NCBI GenBank assembly: GCA_003343805.1
Contig: QAKM01000057.1
Span: 1-39,344, forward strand
Length of the DNA stretch: 39,344 nucleotides
Direction of reading: 5' to 3'
Source: Bacillota bacterium
GTDB lineage: Bacteria; Bacillota; Clostridia; Christensenellales; Borkfalkiaceae
Below the pieces are notes generated by a model. The model was not told the origin of the DNA and did not search any database. It saw only the letters and a program-made list of their open reading frames with translations. Positions 17,233-25,886 of this stretch are shown one piece after another. The position numbers and the translations under genes were made by a program. Positions within the stretch are counted from its first letter, which is position 1. Each line of letters opens with the position of its first letter.

Positions 17233-18491
17233 TCCAGGCACCCAAGGGGACAAAGGATATTTTGCCCCGCGACGTATATCTTTGGCACCACATCGAGGAC
17301 GCGGCGAGAAAGACCGCCGAGGCCTACGCCTTCAAGGAGATCCGAACGCCCGTCTTTGAACACACCGAGCTCTTCGTGCGCGGCGTGGGCGATACGACGG
17401 ACATCGTCAACAAGGAGATGTACACCTTCCTCGATAAGGGCGGCAGGAGCATCACCCTGCGCCCCGAGGGCACGGCGGGCGTCGCGCGCGCCTTCATCGA
17501 GAACGGCCTCGTGAGCGAGGCGCTCCCCGCCAAGATGTACTATTTCATCTCGGCGTTCCGTTACGAGCGCCCGCAGGCAGGACGGCTGCGCGAGTTCCAT
17601 CAGTTCGGGTGCGAGCTCTACGGGGCGGCCTCGCCCGAGGCGGATGCCGAAGTCATCTCGCTTGCCGACGGCTTTTTAAAGTCGCTGGGGCTCAGGGAAG
17701 TGTCGCTCCGCCTCAATTCCATCGGTTGCAAGAGCTGCCGCGCTGCCTACCATGCGGCCCTGAAGGAGTATTTCCGCCTGCATCTTTCGGAGATGTGCGC
17801 CGACTGCAACGCCCGCTTTGAAAAGAACCCCATGCGGATGCTCGACTGCAAGGAGGAAAAATGCCGTGCGGTCACGGCGGGCGCGCCCAAGATCTTGGAC
17901 TACCTCTGCGACGACTGCAGGGCGCACTTTGAAGAGGTCAAGCGCCTTCTCAACGAGACGGGCGTCGAATATACGGTCGATCCCTCCATCGTGCGCGGGC
18001 TCGACTATTACAGCCGCACGGTCTTTGAATTTGTGACGAAGGCGGCGGGCGCGCAGGGCACGGTGCTCGGCGGCGGAAGATACGATACCCTGCTCGAGCA
18101 GATGGGCTCCAAGCCCCTTCCCGCGGTGGGTTTTGCCGTGGGCATGGAGCGGCTCCTCATGGTCATCGCGGCGGAACAGGCGCCCGTTCCCGAAGAAAAG
18201 GGGGTCACCTGCTATCTCGCGGGCATGGACAAGGCCTGCCGCGAAAGGGCGTTTGCCCTCGCCTCCGGGCTGAGAAGGGCGGGCATCTCCGCGGAGACCG
18301 ACCTCATGGAGCGCTCCGTAAAGGCGCAGTTCAAGTATGCCGACAAGAAGGGCGCGCGCTTTGTCGCCGTCATCGGCGCGGACGAGCTCGCGGCGGGCGA
18401 AGCGCAGGTCAAGGATATGAGAGATTCCTCATCCGAACGGGTGAAATTCGAGGATCTCTGCACATACTTAAAGAAAAAAACGGAGGAATAA
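17229..18491 (+). CDS. hisS: histidine--tRNA ligase
   Basis: Class II aminoacyl-tRNA synthetase charging tRNA-His. The 420-residue product starts MIQAPKGTKDILPRD. It shows motif 1 around TPVFEHTELFVRGVG, motif 2 FRYERPQAGRLREFHQFG, the histidine-specific RGLDYYSRTVFEF, motif 3 GFAVGMERL, and a C-terminal anticodon-binding domain. The start at 17229 follows GGAG and overlaps the Sel1 gene stop by ATGA; a longer in-frame opening upstream runs through the Sel1 gene and is not real. trxA follows after four bases, so sel1-hisS-trxA is probably one transcript. No T-box leader was seen. Confidence 0.97.
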   Translation: MIQAPKGTKDILPRDVYLWHHIEDAARKTAEAYAFKEIRTPVFEHTELFVRGVGDTTDIVNKEMYTFLDKGGRSITLRPEGTAGVARAFIENGLVSEALPAKMYYFISAFRYERPQAGRLREFHQFGCELYGAASPEADAEVISLADGFLKSLGLREVSLRLNSIGCKSCRAAYHAALKEYFRLHLSEMCADCNARFEKNPMRMLDCKEEKCRAVTAGAPKILDYLCDDCRAHFEEVKRLLNETGVEYTVDPSIVRGLDYYSRTVFEFVTKAAGAQGTVLGGGRYDTLLEQMGSKPLPAVGFAVGMERLLMVIAAEQAPVPEEKGVTCYLAGMDKACRERAFALASGLRRAGISAETDLMERSVKAQFKYADKKGARFVAVIGADELAAGEAQVKDMRDSSSERVKFEDLCTYLKKKTEE

Positions 18492-18495
18492 CAAA

Positions 18496-18822
18496 ATGTC
18501 GAAGAACGTAAGAGAAGTGAAGGGCGAGGAGCTTGCAGCGCTCGTCAAGGAAGGAAAGACGGTCGTGTGTGACTTCTGGGCGACCTGGTGCGGCCCCTGC
18601 CGGATGCTTGCGCCCGTGCTCGATAAGGTCGCGGAAGAATTTGCAGGAAGAGCCGAGTTCGTCAAGGTGGATGTCGACGAGAGCGGCGAAGTTGCGCAGA
18701 AGATGGGCATCATGTCCATCCCCGACGTGTATATCTTTGAGGACGGCAAAGTCAAGACGCATCAGCTCGGTTATGTTCCCGAGAGTGCGATGAGAGCGTT
18801 CCTTTCGGAAAATTTGAAATAA
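18496..18822 (+). CDS. trxA: thioredoxin
   Basis: The 108-residue product is a single thioredoxin fold with active site WATWCGPCRMLAPVLD, KVDVDESGEVAQKMGIMSIP and the usual FEDGK turn. The residue after the cis-proline is Asp (SIPD), where most thioredoxins have Thr; this may affect partner choice. It begins four bases after hisS behind GGAGGAATAACAAA. A dispersed structured repeat ending in a terminator-like hairpin follows, and that hairpin probably ends this operon. Confidence 0.95.
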   Translation: MSKNVREVKGEELAALVKEGKTVVCDFWATWCGPCRMLAPVLDKVAEEFAGRAEFVKVDVDESGEVAQKMGIMSIPDVYIFEDGKVKTHQLGYVPESAMRAFLSENLK

Positions 18823-18823
18823 A

Positions 18824-18993
18824 GTTCACGCATTTCTTTTGCTTCGCAAAACAAATGCCGTGAGGGGTGGATGTTGAGCATCTAAATTGCTTGTTCGCCC
18901 ACGCACCCGTCTGTCATTCTAAGAACAATAAGTGCCAAGTATGGCACAAATTGAGTCCCGCAGCGGAGGGAAACCCTCCTCGCGGGATTTTTT
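18824..18993 (+). repeat. dispersed structured intergenic repeat, copy C, ending as a terminator
   Basis: This copy has the first hairpin unit (GTTCACGCATTTCTTTTGC with TTTTGC-TTC-GCAAAA at 18837-18851), then CGTGAGGGG, GCATCTAAATTGC and a CGCCC tract. The hairpin GTGCCA-AGTA-TGGCAC is at 18932-18947. The compound hairpin at 18957-18986 has CCCGC/GCGGG and GGAGGG/CCCTCC stems, with six T at 18988-18993. Versus copies A and B the first hairpin changes C to T on one side and G to A on the other, keeping a base pair. Here the element also works as the likely terminator of trxA. Confidence 0.8.
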
Positions 18994-19032
18994 ATTAGCT
19001 TTCCGAGCGGCGGAGCGGTTCCGTTTAAACGG

Positions 19033-19061
19033 TTGCATTTTGGTGCGGGGTGTGGTACAAT
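19033..19061 (+). promoter_or_regulatory. promoter of glyA
   Basis: TTGCAT at 19033-19038 and TACAAT at 19056-19061 are 17 bp apart. Transcription would begin near 19068, giving a leader of about 24 nt, too short for a riboswitch. Confidence 0.65.
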
Positions 19062-19091
19062 AAAACTAATTTTTACGCCAAGGAGAAGTCT

Positions 19092-20342
19092 ATGATCGAT
19101 CTGAGCTGTATCCGCAATGCCGACCCCGAGCTTTGCGCCGCCATGGAGCAGGAACTTGCCCGTCAGCGGGGCAACCTCGAACTCATCGCCAGCGAGAACA
19201 TCGTCTCGCCCGCCGTCATGGCAGCGATGGGGAGCCATCTCACCAACAAGTATGCCGAAGGCTATCCCGGCAAGCGCTACTACGGCGGCTGTCAGTTCGT
19301 CGACATCGCCGAGGACCTCGCGCGCGATCGCCTGAAGCAGATCTTCGGCTGCGACCATTGCAACGTGCAGCCGCACAGCGGCGCGCAGGCCAACTTCGCC
19401 GTCTATTTCGCGATGTTAAAGCCCGGCGATACCATCATGGGCATGAACCTCTCCCACGGCGGGCACTTGACGCACGGTTCGCCCGCCAACATCTCGGGGA
19501 CGTACTTTAACATCGTCCCTTACGGTGTCTCGGCAGAGACGGAAGTCCTCGACTACGATGAGATGGAGAAGATCGCTCTCGAGTGCAAGCCGAAGATGAT
19601 CGTCTCGGGTGCGAGCGCCTATCCCCGCATCATCGACTTTGCGCGCATCCGCGAGATCTGCGACAAGGTGGGGGCTCTGATGATGGTGGACATCGCCCAC
19701 ATTGCGGGGCTCGTTGCCGCGGGTCTGCATCCCAACCCTGTGCCCTATGCCGACTTCGTGACGACGACCACGCACAAGACGCTGCGCGGCCCGCGCGGGG
19801 GCGTCATCATGTGCAAGGAGCAGTACGCTAAGGCTATCGATAAGGCGGTATTCCCCGGCACGCAGGGCGGGCCCCTGATGCACGTCATCGCCGCAAAGGC
19901 CGTCGCCTTCAAGGAGGCGCTCTCCCCCGAGTTCAAGGAATATCAGACGCAGATCGTCAAAAACGCCGCCGCGATGGCAAAGCGCTTTACGGAAAACGGC
20001 GTGCGCCTCGTTTCGGGCGGCACGGACAACCACCTCATGCTCGTCGATCTCAGGAAGGAGAACATGACGGGCAAGGAGCTCGAAAAGCTCCTCGATGAGG
20101 CGCACATCACCGCCAACAAGAACACCATCCCCTTCGAGACGACGTCGCCCTTCATCACGAGCGGCGTGCGCATCGGAACGCCCGCCATCACCTCGCGCGG
20201 GATGAAGGAAGGGGAGGCCGTGGAGATCGCCGACCTCGTCACCGAAGTCATCCGCCGCCGAGAAGAGGCCGTGCCCTCCGTTTCGGAGCGCGTCGCCGCC
20301 CTCTGCGCCAAGTTCCCCATCTACGAGAACGATATCCTCTGA
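19092..20342 (+). CDS. glyA: serine hydroxymethyltransferase
   Basis: PLP enzyme that converts serine and tetrahydrofolate to glycine and methylenetetrahydrofolate. The 416-residue product has [45 protein letters not shown]-type [16 protein letters not shown], and the lysine region [14 protein letters not shown] that binds PLP. The start is the ATG at 19092 behind AAGGAGAAG. An in-frame GTG at 19050 lies within the promoter and would add a 14-residue non-conserved tail. The gene is monocistronic. Its product supplies the folate cofactor used by TrmFO, though no link in regulation is visible. Confidence 0.97.
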   Translation: MIDLSCIRNADPELCAAMEQELARQRGNLELIASENIVSPAVMAAMGSHLTNKYAEGYPGKRYYGGCQFVDIAEDLARDRLKQIFGCDHCNVQPHSGAQANFAVYFAMLKPGDTIMGMNLSHGGHLTHGSPANISGTYFNIVPYGVSAETEVLDYDEMEKIALECKPKMIVSGASAYPRIIDFARIREICDKVGALMMVDIAHIAGLVAAGLHPNPVPYADFVTTTTHKTLRGPRGGVIMCKEQYAKAIDKAVFPGTQGGPLMHVIAAKAVAFKEALSPEFKEYQTQIVKNAAAMAKRFTENGVRLVSGGTDNHLMLVDLRKENMTGKELEKLLDEAHITANKNTIPFETTSPFITSGVRIGTPAITSRGMKEGEAVEIADLVTEVIRRREEAVPSVSERVAALCAKFPIYENDIL

Positions 20343-20380
20343 GTTTTTGCAGGGCGCCTTCTGCCTCATTCTTTTCCTTG

Positions 20381-20413
20381 CCTCCCTCTTTGAGGGAGGT
20401 GCCCCGAAGGGGC
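20381..20413. repeat. paired hairpins after glyA
   Basis: CCTCCCTC-TTT-GAGGGAGG (20381-20399) is followed at once by GCCCC-GAA-GGGGC (20401-20413). The core CCCTCTTTGAGGGAG recurs at 39263-39277. It may be a terminator for glyA without a T-run, or part of a dispersed intergenic repeat. Confidence 0.5.
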
Positions 20414-20425
20414 GGAAGGAGTTGT

Positions 20426-20515
20426 AGGGCTCCCGCAAAAGTCGCTTTAGCGAGTTTTTGGGGAAAAAATAGGGTTCCCGCAAAGATCATTGCGCAGCAA
20501 AAAGATTTGTGGGAT
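20426..20515 (+). repeat. second intergenic repeat family, copies 2 and 3 in tandem
   Basis: AGGGCTCCCGCAAAAG with hairpin TCGC-TTTA-GCGA and a T-run (20426-20470) is followed directly by a diverged copy AGGGTTCCCGCAAAG with TTGC-GCA-GCAA (20471-20515). Both resemble the element at 9999-10043. With the hairpins at 20381-20413 they fill the gap between glyA and the MarR promoter. Confidence 0.55.
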
Positions 20516-20531
20516 AAACTTGCACGTCCCG

Positions 20532-20560
20532 TTGACAATTTCTTCGGGGCGTGTTATAAT
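20532..20560 (+). promoter_or_regulatory. consensus promoter of the marR-ABC operon
   Basis: TTGACA at 20532-20537 and TATAAT at 20555-20560 both match the sigma-A consensus exactly, with a 17-bp spacer. Such a strong promoter would need repression, which fits the palindromes right downstream. Confidence 0.9.
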
Positions 20561-20568
20561 GCTTTATC

Positions 20569-20597
20569 GTTGCGCGCGCAACCGTTGCGGACGCAAG
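20569..20597. promoter_or_regulatory. two tandem palindromes, likely MarR operator
   Basis: GTTGCGCGCGCAAC (20569-20582) is a perfect palindrome. TTGCG-GA-CGCAA (20585-20596) repeats the same half-site TTGCG/CGCAA. Centres are 15 bp apart and the first covers the expected transcription start of the promoter at 20532-20560. Self-repression by the MarR product encoded next is the simple reading. Confidence 0.7.
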
Positions 20598-20638
20598 CAG
20601 TTTTTCCTGCCGACCCAAAGGGCGGCAGGGGAGGGACA

Positions 20639-21070
20639 ATGGAAAAATTCATGAAGAACATCCAGCTCATCGCGCGGAGCGCAGACCTTTTTCGTGAAGA
20701 GGAGCTGAAAAATCTGAACATCGGCGGCTGTCAGGCGAAGTATCTTCTGGCGGTCGCGCGGGAGCCCGGCATCTCGCAGGAGGAGCTCGCGCGTTCGCTC
20801 TTTGTCAACAAGAGCAACGTGGCGCGGCAGATCGAAGCGCTGGAAAGGGCGGGCTTCGTGCGGCGGGAGGAGAACGAGCGCGATCGGAGGGCGGTGCTCG
20901 TCTATCCCACAGACAAACTCAAAGAGGCGCTCCCGCGCATCCGCGACGTGTTCGCCGCCTGGCGCGCGCTCGTCACGGAGGGCCTCACGGAGGAGGAGCG
21001 GGAAATGCTCGCCCGCCTGACGGGCAAGCTGGTCGAAAACGCCCGTCGCTATATGGAGGGCCGGAAGTGA
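20639..21070 (+). CDS. MarR-family transcriptional regulator
   Basis: The 143-residue product has the MarR winged helix-turn-helix. The recognition region is ISQEELARSLFVNKSNVARQ followed by IEALERAGFVRREENERDRR, where the wing carries the usual DxR signature, and terminal dimerisation helices. It begins at the ATG at 20639 after GGGGAGGGAC. It overlaps the first ABC half-transporter by GTGA and is the first gene of a three-gene operon. MarR proteins next to such exporters commonly repress them until a drug or metabolite binds. The ligand is unknown. Confidence 0.93.
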   Translation: MEKFMKNIQLIARSADLFREEELKNLNIGGCQAKYLLAVAREPGISQEELARSLFVNKSNVARQIEALERAGFVRREENERDRRAVLVYPTDKLKEALPRIRDVFAAWRALVTEGLTEEEREMLARLTGKLVENARRYMEGRK

Positions 21071-22764
21071 AGCGTACGCTGGGCTATTTGAAGCCGTATG
21101 CGGGACGGACGGCGCTTGCCCTTGTCACCAAGACGGCCGGGAGCATCTCCGAGCTCGTCCTTCCCTATCTTCTCTCCTATATCATCGATGAGCTCACGCC
21201 CCGGAAGGATGTGACCGCCATCTGGATCACGGGCGCCGCGATGCTCTTCTTTTCCCTCCTGGCGCTCTTCGGGAACATCGTCGCAAACCGCCTCTCGGCG
21301 GTCGTCGCGGGGTCGATGACGCGGGCGCTGAGGCACGACCTCTTCCGCAAGACGAGCTATCTCAAGTGCCGGCAGGTGGACGAGCTCACCGTTCCTTCGC
21401 TTATCTCCCGCCTCACGTCGGATACCTACTACGTCAATCAGATGGTGGCGCGCACCATGCGTATGGGAGTGCGTGCGCCCATCCTGCTCGCGGGCGGGCT
21501 CCTGTTCTGCTTCCTGCTCAATGCGAAGCTCGCGCTCGTGCTCGTCGCAGTCATCCCCGTCGTTGCGGTGCCGCTCTTTTTCATCACGAGGAAGAGCGTT
21601 CCCATGTACCTTGCCGTGCAGAGGAACGGCGACCGCATGGTGCGCACCGTGCAGGAGGACATCACGGGCATCCGCGTTATCAAGGCACTCTCGCGGACGG
21701 AGCACGAGAGCGAAAAGTTCGGCGGCGTCGCCTCCGATCTCGCTTCCTCCGAATTCCGCGCCCAGCGGGTCATGTCGCTCACCAATCCCCTGACGTCGCT
21801 CATCCTCAATCTGGGGCTCGTCGCCGTCATCGTCGCGGGCGCGTTCCTCTCCGCCGAGGCGGGCGACATCACGGGCTTCCTCACTTACTTCATCATCGTG
21901 CTCAACGCCATGCTGGGTATTTCGCGCATCTTCGTCATCCTCTCGCGCGGGACGGCCTCGGCCGAGCGCATCGAAAAGGTACTTGCGCTCGACGAGCGCG
22001 AGCAGGTGGAGGAGCATCCCGCGGGCGATCCCGCGTATGCCGTGGAGTTCAAAGACGTCTCCTTTTCCTACGGCGGGCAGAAGGAGCATCTGACGGACAT
22101 CTCCTTTGCGCTGAAACGGGGTGCCGCCCTCGGCATCATCGGGCCGACGGGCTGCGGCAAATCCACCATCGTCAATCTGCTTCTTCGCCTCTACGATGCG
22201 GACAGCGGGGCGGTGTATGTGGACGGGCAGGACGTGCGCTCCTTTCCTCCGGATATGCTCCGCAAAAAGTTCGGCGTCGTCTTTCAGAACGGTTATCTGA
22301 TGGCGGCAAGCATCCGCGAAAACATCGACTACGGCAGAGATCTCCCCGAAGAGGCCATCTTCCGGGCGGCGCGCTGCGCGCAGGCGGAGGAGTTTATTGC
22401 GGCGCTCCCCGATGGGTACGATCACGACCTCGCGCAGAAGGCGGGCAATCTGTCGGGCGGGCAGAAACAGCGGCTGCTCATCGCGCGGGCGCTCGCGGCC
22501 TCTCCCGCGGTCATCGTGCTGGACGATAGTTCCTCCGCGCTCGACTATGCGACGGATGCGGCGCTCCGCCGGGCCTTGCAGCGCGAGTATGCGGGGGCGA
22601 CGCGCATCGTCGTGGCGCAGCGGGTGAGCTCGGTGAAAAACTGCGATCTCATCCTGGTGCTCGACGACGGCTGCGTGACGGGCGCCGGTACGCACGAGGA
22701 ACTCATGAGAACGTGCGCGGAGTACCGCGCCATTGCCGAGACGCAGATGGGGGAGGCTGTTTGA
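21067..22764 (+). CDS. heterodimeric ABC exporter subunit with non-canonical Walker B (permease-ATPase)
   Basis: The 565-residue half-transporter has six membrane segments (about residues 10-310) and a nucleotide-binding domain. Walker A is GPTGCGKSTIVNLLLR, the signature NLSGGQKQRLLIARAL is canonical, and Walker B reads VIVLDDSSSALD. The catalytic Glu after the Walker B Asp is replaced by Asp. This is typical of the degenerate-site partner in BmrC/BmrD-type heterodimers. Start is GTG at 21067, overlapping the marR stop. The second subunit follows directly. Substrate probably a drug or lipid-like compound; not determinable here. Confidence 0.93.
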   Translation: MKRTLGYLKPYAGRTALALVTKTAGSISELVLPYLLSYIIDELTPRKDVTAIWITGAAMLFFSLLALFGNIVANRLSAVVAGSMTRALRHDLFRKTSYLKCRQVDELTVPSLISRLTSDTYYVNQMVARTMRMGVRAPILLAGGLLFCFLLNAKLALVLVAVIPVVAVPLFFITRKSVPMYLAVQRNGDRMVRTVQEDITGIRVIKALSRTEHESEKFGGVASDLASSEFRAQRVMSLTNPLTSLILNLGLVAVIVAGAFLSAEAGDITGFLTYFIIVLNAMLGISRIFVILSRGTASAERIEKVLALDEREQVEEHPAGDPAYAVEFKDVSFSYGGQKEHLTDISFALKRGAALGIIGPTGCGKSTIVNLLLRLYDADSGAVYVDGQDVRSFPPDMLRKKFGVVFQNGYLMAASIRENIDYGRDLPEEAIFRAARCAQAEEFIAALPDGYDHDLAQKAGNLSGGQKQRLLIARALAASPAVIVLDDSSSALDYATDAALRRALQREYAGATRIVVAQRVSSVKNCDLILVLDDGCVTGAGTHEELMRTCAEYRAIAETQMGEAV

Positions 22765-24620
22765 AGCGCATTCATCGGCTAATGCTTTTTCGCGTTTCAA
22801 ACGGATATCAAACTATGCCAATGAATCTTTCTAAAAACGATCTCAAGCCCGTGCGCGAGGGGAGAAAGCGCGCGGACGTCAAGTATGTGGCGCGCAGCCT
22901 CATCCGCTATGCGCGGCCCTATCTGCCCCTCTTTTTTCTCGTCTTTCTCGCTTCTCTTTCAGGGACGGCTCTCTCGCTGCTCGGCCCGCAGGTATGCGGC
23001 TATGCCATCAATGAGATCAAGCCGGATGGCGGCACCGACCTTTCGGCCATCGGGCGGTACGCGGCCGTGCTTGCGGGGGTGTATGTTGCCTCGGGCGCTC
23101 TCTCGTACCTCTCGGCGATCGGGCTGAGCTACTTTTCGCGCTGCATCAAGCGCATCCGTACCGAGCTCTTTTCCAAGCTCATGACGCTGCCCGTCTCCTA
23201 CTTCGATGCGCGGCAGGCGGGCGACATCATCTCTGTGCTCTCCTACGATCTCGATACGCTGGGGGAATCGCTCGCAAACGATGTCATGATGGTCCTCACC
23301 AGCGTCGTCACCATCGTCGGTTCCCTTGTGATGATGCTCATCACGGCGCCGCTGCTTGTCACGGTATTCGCGGTCACGGTGCCGCTCTCGGCATTCTTTA
23401 CGCGCTGGCTGACGCACAAGGTGCAGCCGCTCTTCCGCGCCCGCTCCAAAAAGCTGGGCGAGCTCAACGGCTTCGTCGAGGAGGTCGTCTCGGGGCAAAA
23501 GACGACGAAAGCCTACTGCTGCGAGGAGGCGTTTCTCGAGCGGTTCGAGGAGAAGAACGTCGCGGCGGCGGATGCCTACACCGAGGCGGAGAGCTACGGC
23601 ACGATCACGGGGCCTTCCGTCAACTTCATGAACAATCTCTCGCTCTCCCTTGTCAGCGTGTTCGGTGCGATCCTGTACATGAACGGCGTCATCACGAGCG
23701 TGGGCGGCATCGCCTCCTTCGTGCTGTATTCGCGCAAGTTCTCCGGTCCCATCAACGAGATCGCAAACGTTCTGAGCGAGTTCCAGTCCGCGCTCGCCGC
23801 TGCCGAGCGGGTGTTCCGTGTCTTTGAGGAGCCCTCCGAGCCCGCGGACGCCGACGACGCCGTGGAGCTTACCGACGTGCAGGGGCGGGTGGACATCGAG
23901 CACGTCCGCTTCGGATATCATCCGGAGGAGCCCGTGCTGCACGACCTTTCGCTGCACGCGGAGCGCGGCGAGCTCATCGCCATCGTGGGGCATACGGGCG
24001 CGGGCAAGACGACGCTCGTCAACCTTCTGATGCGCTTCTACGATGCGCAGGCGGGGCGCATCCTCATCGACGGGAAGGACATCACCGGGGTGACGCGCGC
24101 CTCCTTGCGCTGCTCCTTTGCGATGGTCTTGCAGGATACCTGGCTGTTCTCGGGCAGCGTGCTCGAAAACGTGCGCTACGGCAGCGAGGACGCCTCACGG
24201 GAGGATGTGGAGCGCGTCTGCCGCGAGGCGAAGGTCGCCTCCTTCGTCGAGAAGCTGCCCGCGGGGTACGATACCATCCTCACGGACAACGCCGTCAACA
24301 TCTCCAAGGGGCAGAAACAGCTCATCACCATCGCCCGCGCCATGCTCTCCGATGCGCCCATGCTCATTCTGGACGAGGCGACGAGCAACGTCGATACGCG
24401 CACGGAGGAGGACATCCGGGCGGCGATGGAGCGGCTGATGCAGGGGCGGACGTGCTTTGTCATCGCCCATCGGCTCTCCACCATCCGCCATGCGAAGAAC
24501 ATCCTCGTCATGGACCACGGCGACGTCGTCGAACAGGGCACGCACGAGGAGCTGCTCGCCCGCGGCGGCAAGTATGCCGAGCTCTACCGCGCGCAGTTCG
24601 ATGCGGGGATGCCGATCTGA
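22761..24620 (+). CDS. heterodimeric ABC exporter subunit with canonical Walker B (permease-ATPase)
   Basis: The second half-transporter has an N-terminal extension, six membrane segments, and an ATPase domain. Walker A is GHTGAGKTTLVNLLMR, Walker B the canonical MLILDEATSNVD, and the signature reads NISKGQKQLITIARAM, with Ser-Lys in place of Ser-Gly. The altered signature pairs, in a heterodimer, with the first subunit's altered Walker B, giving one degenerate and one active site. I take the TTG at 22761 as start (619 residues): it overlaps the previous stop as TTGA and follows GGGGGAGG. The ATG at 22815 is possible but has no ribosome-binding site. Confidence 0.92.
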   Translation: MKRIHRLMLFRVSNGYQTMPMNLSKNDLKPVREGRKRADVKYVARSLIRYARPYLPLFFLVFLASLSGTALSLLGPQVCGYAINEIKPDGGTDLSAIGRYAAVLAGVYVASGALSYLSAIGLSYFSRCIKRIRTELFSKLMTLPVSYFDARQAGDIISVLSYDLDTLGESLANDVMMVLTSVVTIVGSLVMMLITAPLLVTVFAVTVPLSAFFTRWLTHKVQPLFRARSKKLGELNGFVEEVVSGQKTTKAYCCEEAFLERFEEKNVAAADAYTEAESYGTITGPSVNFMNNLSLSLVSVFGAILYMNGVITSVGGIASFVLYSRKFSGPINEIANVLSEFQSALAAAERVFRVFEEPSEPADADDAVELTDVQGRVDIEHVRFGYHPEEPVLHDLSLHAERGELIAIVGHTGAGKTTLVNLLMRFYDAQAGRILIDGKDITGVTRASLRCSFAMVLQDTWLFSGSVLENVRYGSEDASREDVERVCREAKVASFVEKLPAGYDTILTDNAVNISKGQKQLITIARAMLSDAPMLILDEATSNVDTRTEEDIRAAMERLMQGRTCFVIAHRLSTIRHAKNILVMDHGDVVEQGTHEELLARGGKYAELYRAQFDAGMPI

Positions 24621-24632
24621 TCGGAGCGGGGC

Positions 24633-24710
24633 GGCGGCGCCTGCAAACGCAGGCGCCGCCGCACAAAAGGAAGCGCCCGCCGCGGCTTTTTCGCCGCGGC
24701 GGGCGCTTTT
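24633..24710. terminator. two perfect hairpins between convergent genes (bidirectional terminator)
   Basis: GGCGGCGCCTGC/GCAGGCGCCGCC (24633-24644, 24649-24660) is a perfect 12-bp stem. AAGCGCCCGCCGCGGC with GCCGCGGCGGGCGCTT (24671-24686, 24693-24708) is a perfect 16-bp stem flanked by A on the left and T on the right. The second can end transcription of the ABC operon and, read the other way, of the DUF368 gene. Confidence 0.88.
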
Positions 24711-24725
24711 AAGTTCGGATGCGTT

Positions 24726-25700
24726 TTACTGATCCTTCATCACGCGGTTCCTCTCGTGCCGCACGAAGAAGTGAGCGGCGATGATGCCAACGGCAAACAG
24801 CGCCATGCCGATGCCGAGTTCCCGCCACATGGCGGCGTTCAAAGTCCAGCTTTCGTACACCTCCATGATCTCGGGGTTGAAGAACATCGTCACGATGGAG
24901 CCGAGGGAAAGCCCCGCAATGGTATAAAAGGCGGGTGCTCGCTTCTTTTCGAGGAGGCGGCTCAGGCCGTTCGAGACGGTCAGAAGCCCCAGCACAAAGC
25001 CGACGACGAGGCACACATAGACGAGGAGCACCATCGGGTTCTCCCTCCAATAGGTGAGGCTCACCGAGTTCATGAGCGGCGTGAAGCAGCCGAAGGTCAT
25101 GAGGAGCGCGGTCGCGCTCAGACCCGGTACGAGCTGGGTGATGGCGATCGCATATCCCACGAGGAGGAAGAGGATGTAGTGATACCACGAGAGCTCTTCG
25201 AGCGAGAGCATATCGGGCGTGCCGAAGATGGACAGCGCCGAAAGGCCGAGCGGGAACGCGAGGCCGAGGAGGAAGAGGAGGATGCGGACGGGGGTGGGCT
25301 TTTCTCCCTTGATCTCGTCGGTGACGGCGGGGAAGGCGCCCAGCATGAGGCCCGCGAAGAGCGCCACGATGGCGAAGGGGAGGAGGTTCAAAAGCGCCCT
25401 CACGCCGAAGAAGCCGACGACGAGCCCCACAAGGCCGCCGAGGACAATGGGCAGGAGGAAGCGCGCGCTCTCCTTAAAGCGGCGGAAGAGCCCGCCGAGG
25501 GCATAGAGGAGTTTTTCGTAGAGACGGAAGATGATGGCGACGGCTGAGCCGCTCACGCCCGGGACGATGATGGCAAGTCCGATGAACGCCCCGAGGATGC
25601 CGCCCTTTGCGACCTCTTTCCCGTCTTTATAGCGAAGATCCATGCCCTCCGCCGTGTGTTCCTGCCGCTTTCCGTGACTGGTCTCTTTCTGTCTGCTCAT
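24726..25700 (-). CDS. DUF368 membrane protein (PopT-like polyprenyl-phosphate translocase family)
   Basis: The 324-residue protein has about eight to ten hydrophobic segments. It carries the DUF368 hallmark GAFIGLAIIVPGVSGSAVAI, repeated in weaker form as ITQLVPGLSATALLMTFG in its second half, so an internal duplication is visible. DUF368 members were recently reported to return undecaprenyl phosphate across the membrane (PopT); the function here is inferred from family. The start at 25700 follows AAGGAG; an in-frame start 147 bases upstream would run through the promoter. It is monocistronic and convergent with the ABC operon. Confidence 0.88.
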   Translation of the reverse strand: MSRQKETSHGKRQEHTAEGMDLRYKDGKEVAKGGILGAFIGLAIIVPGVSGSAVAIIFRLYEKLLYALGGLFRRFKESARFLLPIVLGGLVGLVVGFFGVRALLNLLPFAIVALFAGLMLGAFPAVTDEIKGEKPTPVRILLFLLGLAFPLGLSALSIFGTPDMLSLEELSWYHYILFLLVGYAIAITQLVPGLSATALLMTFGCFTPLMNSVSLTYWRENPMVLLVYVCLVVGFVLGLLTVSNGLSRLLEKKRAPAFYTIAGLSLGSIVTMFFNPEIMEVYESWTLNAAMWRELGIGMALFAVGIIAAHFFVRHERNRVMKDQ

Positions 25701-25743
25701 GTCGCTCCTTGTCTCCCGCAGGGGGAATGTCGATATTTTCTTT

Positions 25744-25772
25744 ATTATACTTTTTTGTGCGCCCGGTGTCAA
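25744..25772 (-). promoter_or_regulatory. consensus promoter of the DUF368 gene
   Basis: Read on the minus strand, TTGACA (25772-25767) and TATAAT (25749-25744) are perfect consensus hexamers 17 bp apart, about 44 bp before the start codon. Confidence 0.9.
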
Positions 25773-25845
25773 ATGTTTCGAGGGGCGTTCGCCCATGCCC
25801 GAGGGGGCGAAAGCGCGGGAAGTTTGGGGGAACGCGCTCCGGAGC

Positions 25846-25873
25846 AAAAAAACGGACCCGCGCGGGGTCCGTT
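25846..25873 (-). terminator. rho-independent terminator of the zinc-ribbon gene
   Basis: On the minus strand a 9-bp stem AACGGACCC/GGGTCCGTT (25873-25865, 25859-25851) with a GC loop is followed by a run of T (A on the plus strand at 25846-25852). Confidence 0.85.
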
Positions 25874-25886
25874 CGGTTCGGAACGA

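Noticed and set aside
19050..19091. An in-frame GTG extension of glyA.
   Set aside because: It overlaps the -10 element of the promoter and adds residues not seen in the family; the ATG at 19092 has a clear AAGGAG.
18824..19091. A glycine, SAM or tetrahydrofolate riboswitch upstream of glyA.
   Set aside because: The glyA promoter lies close to the gene, leaving only about 24 nt of leader. The structured DNA before it is the repeat element ending in a terminator.
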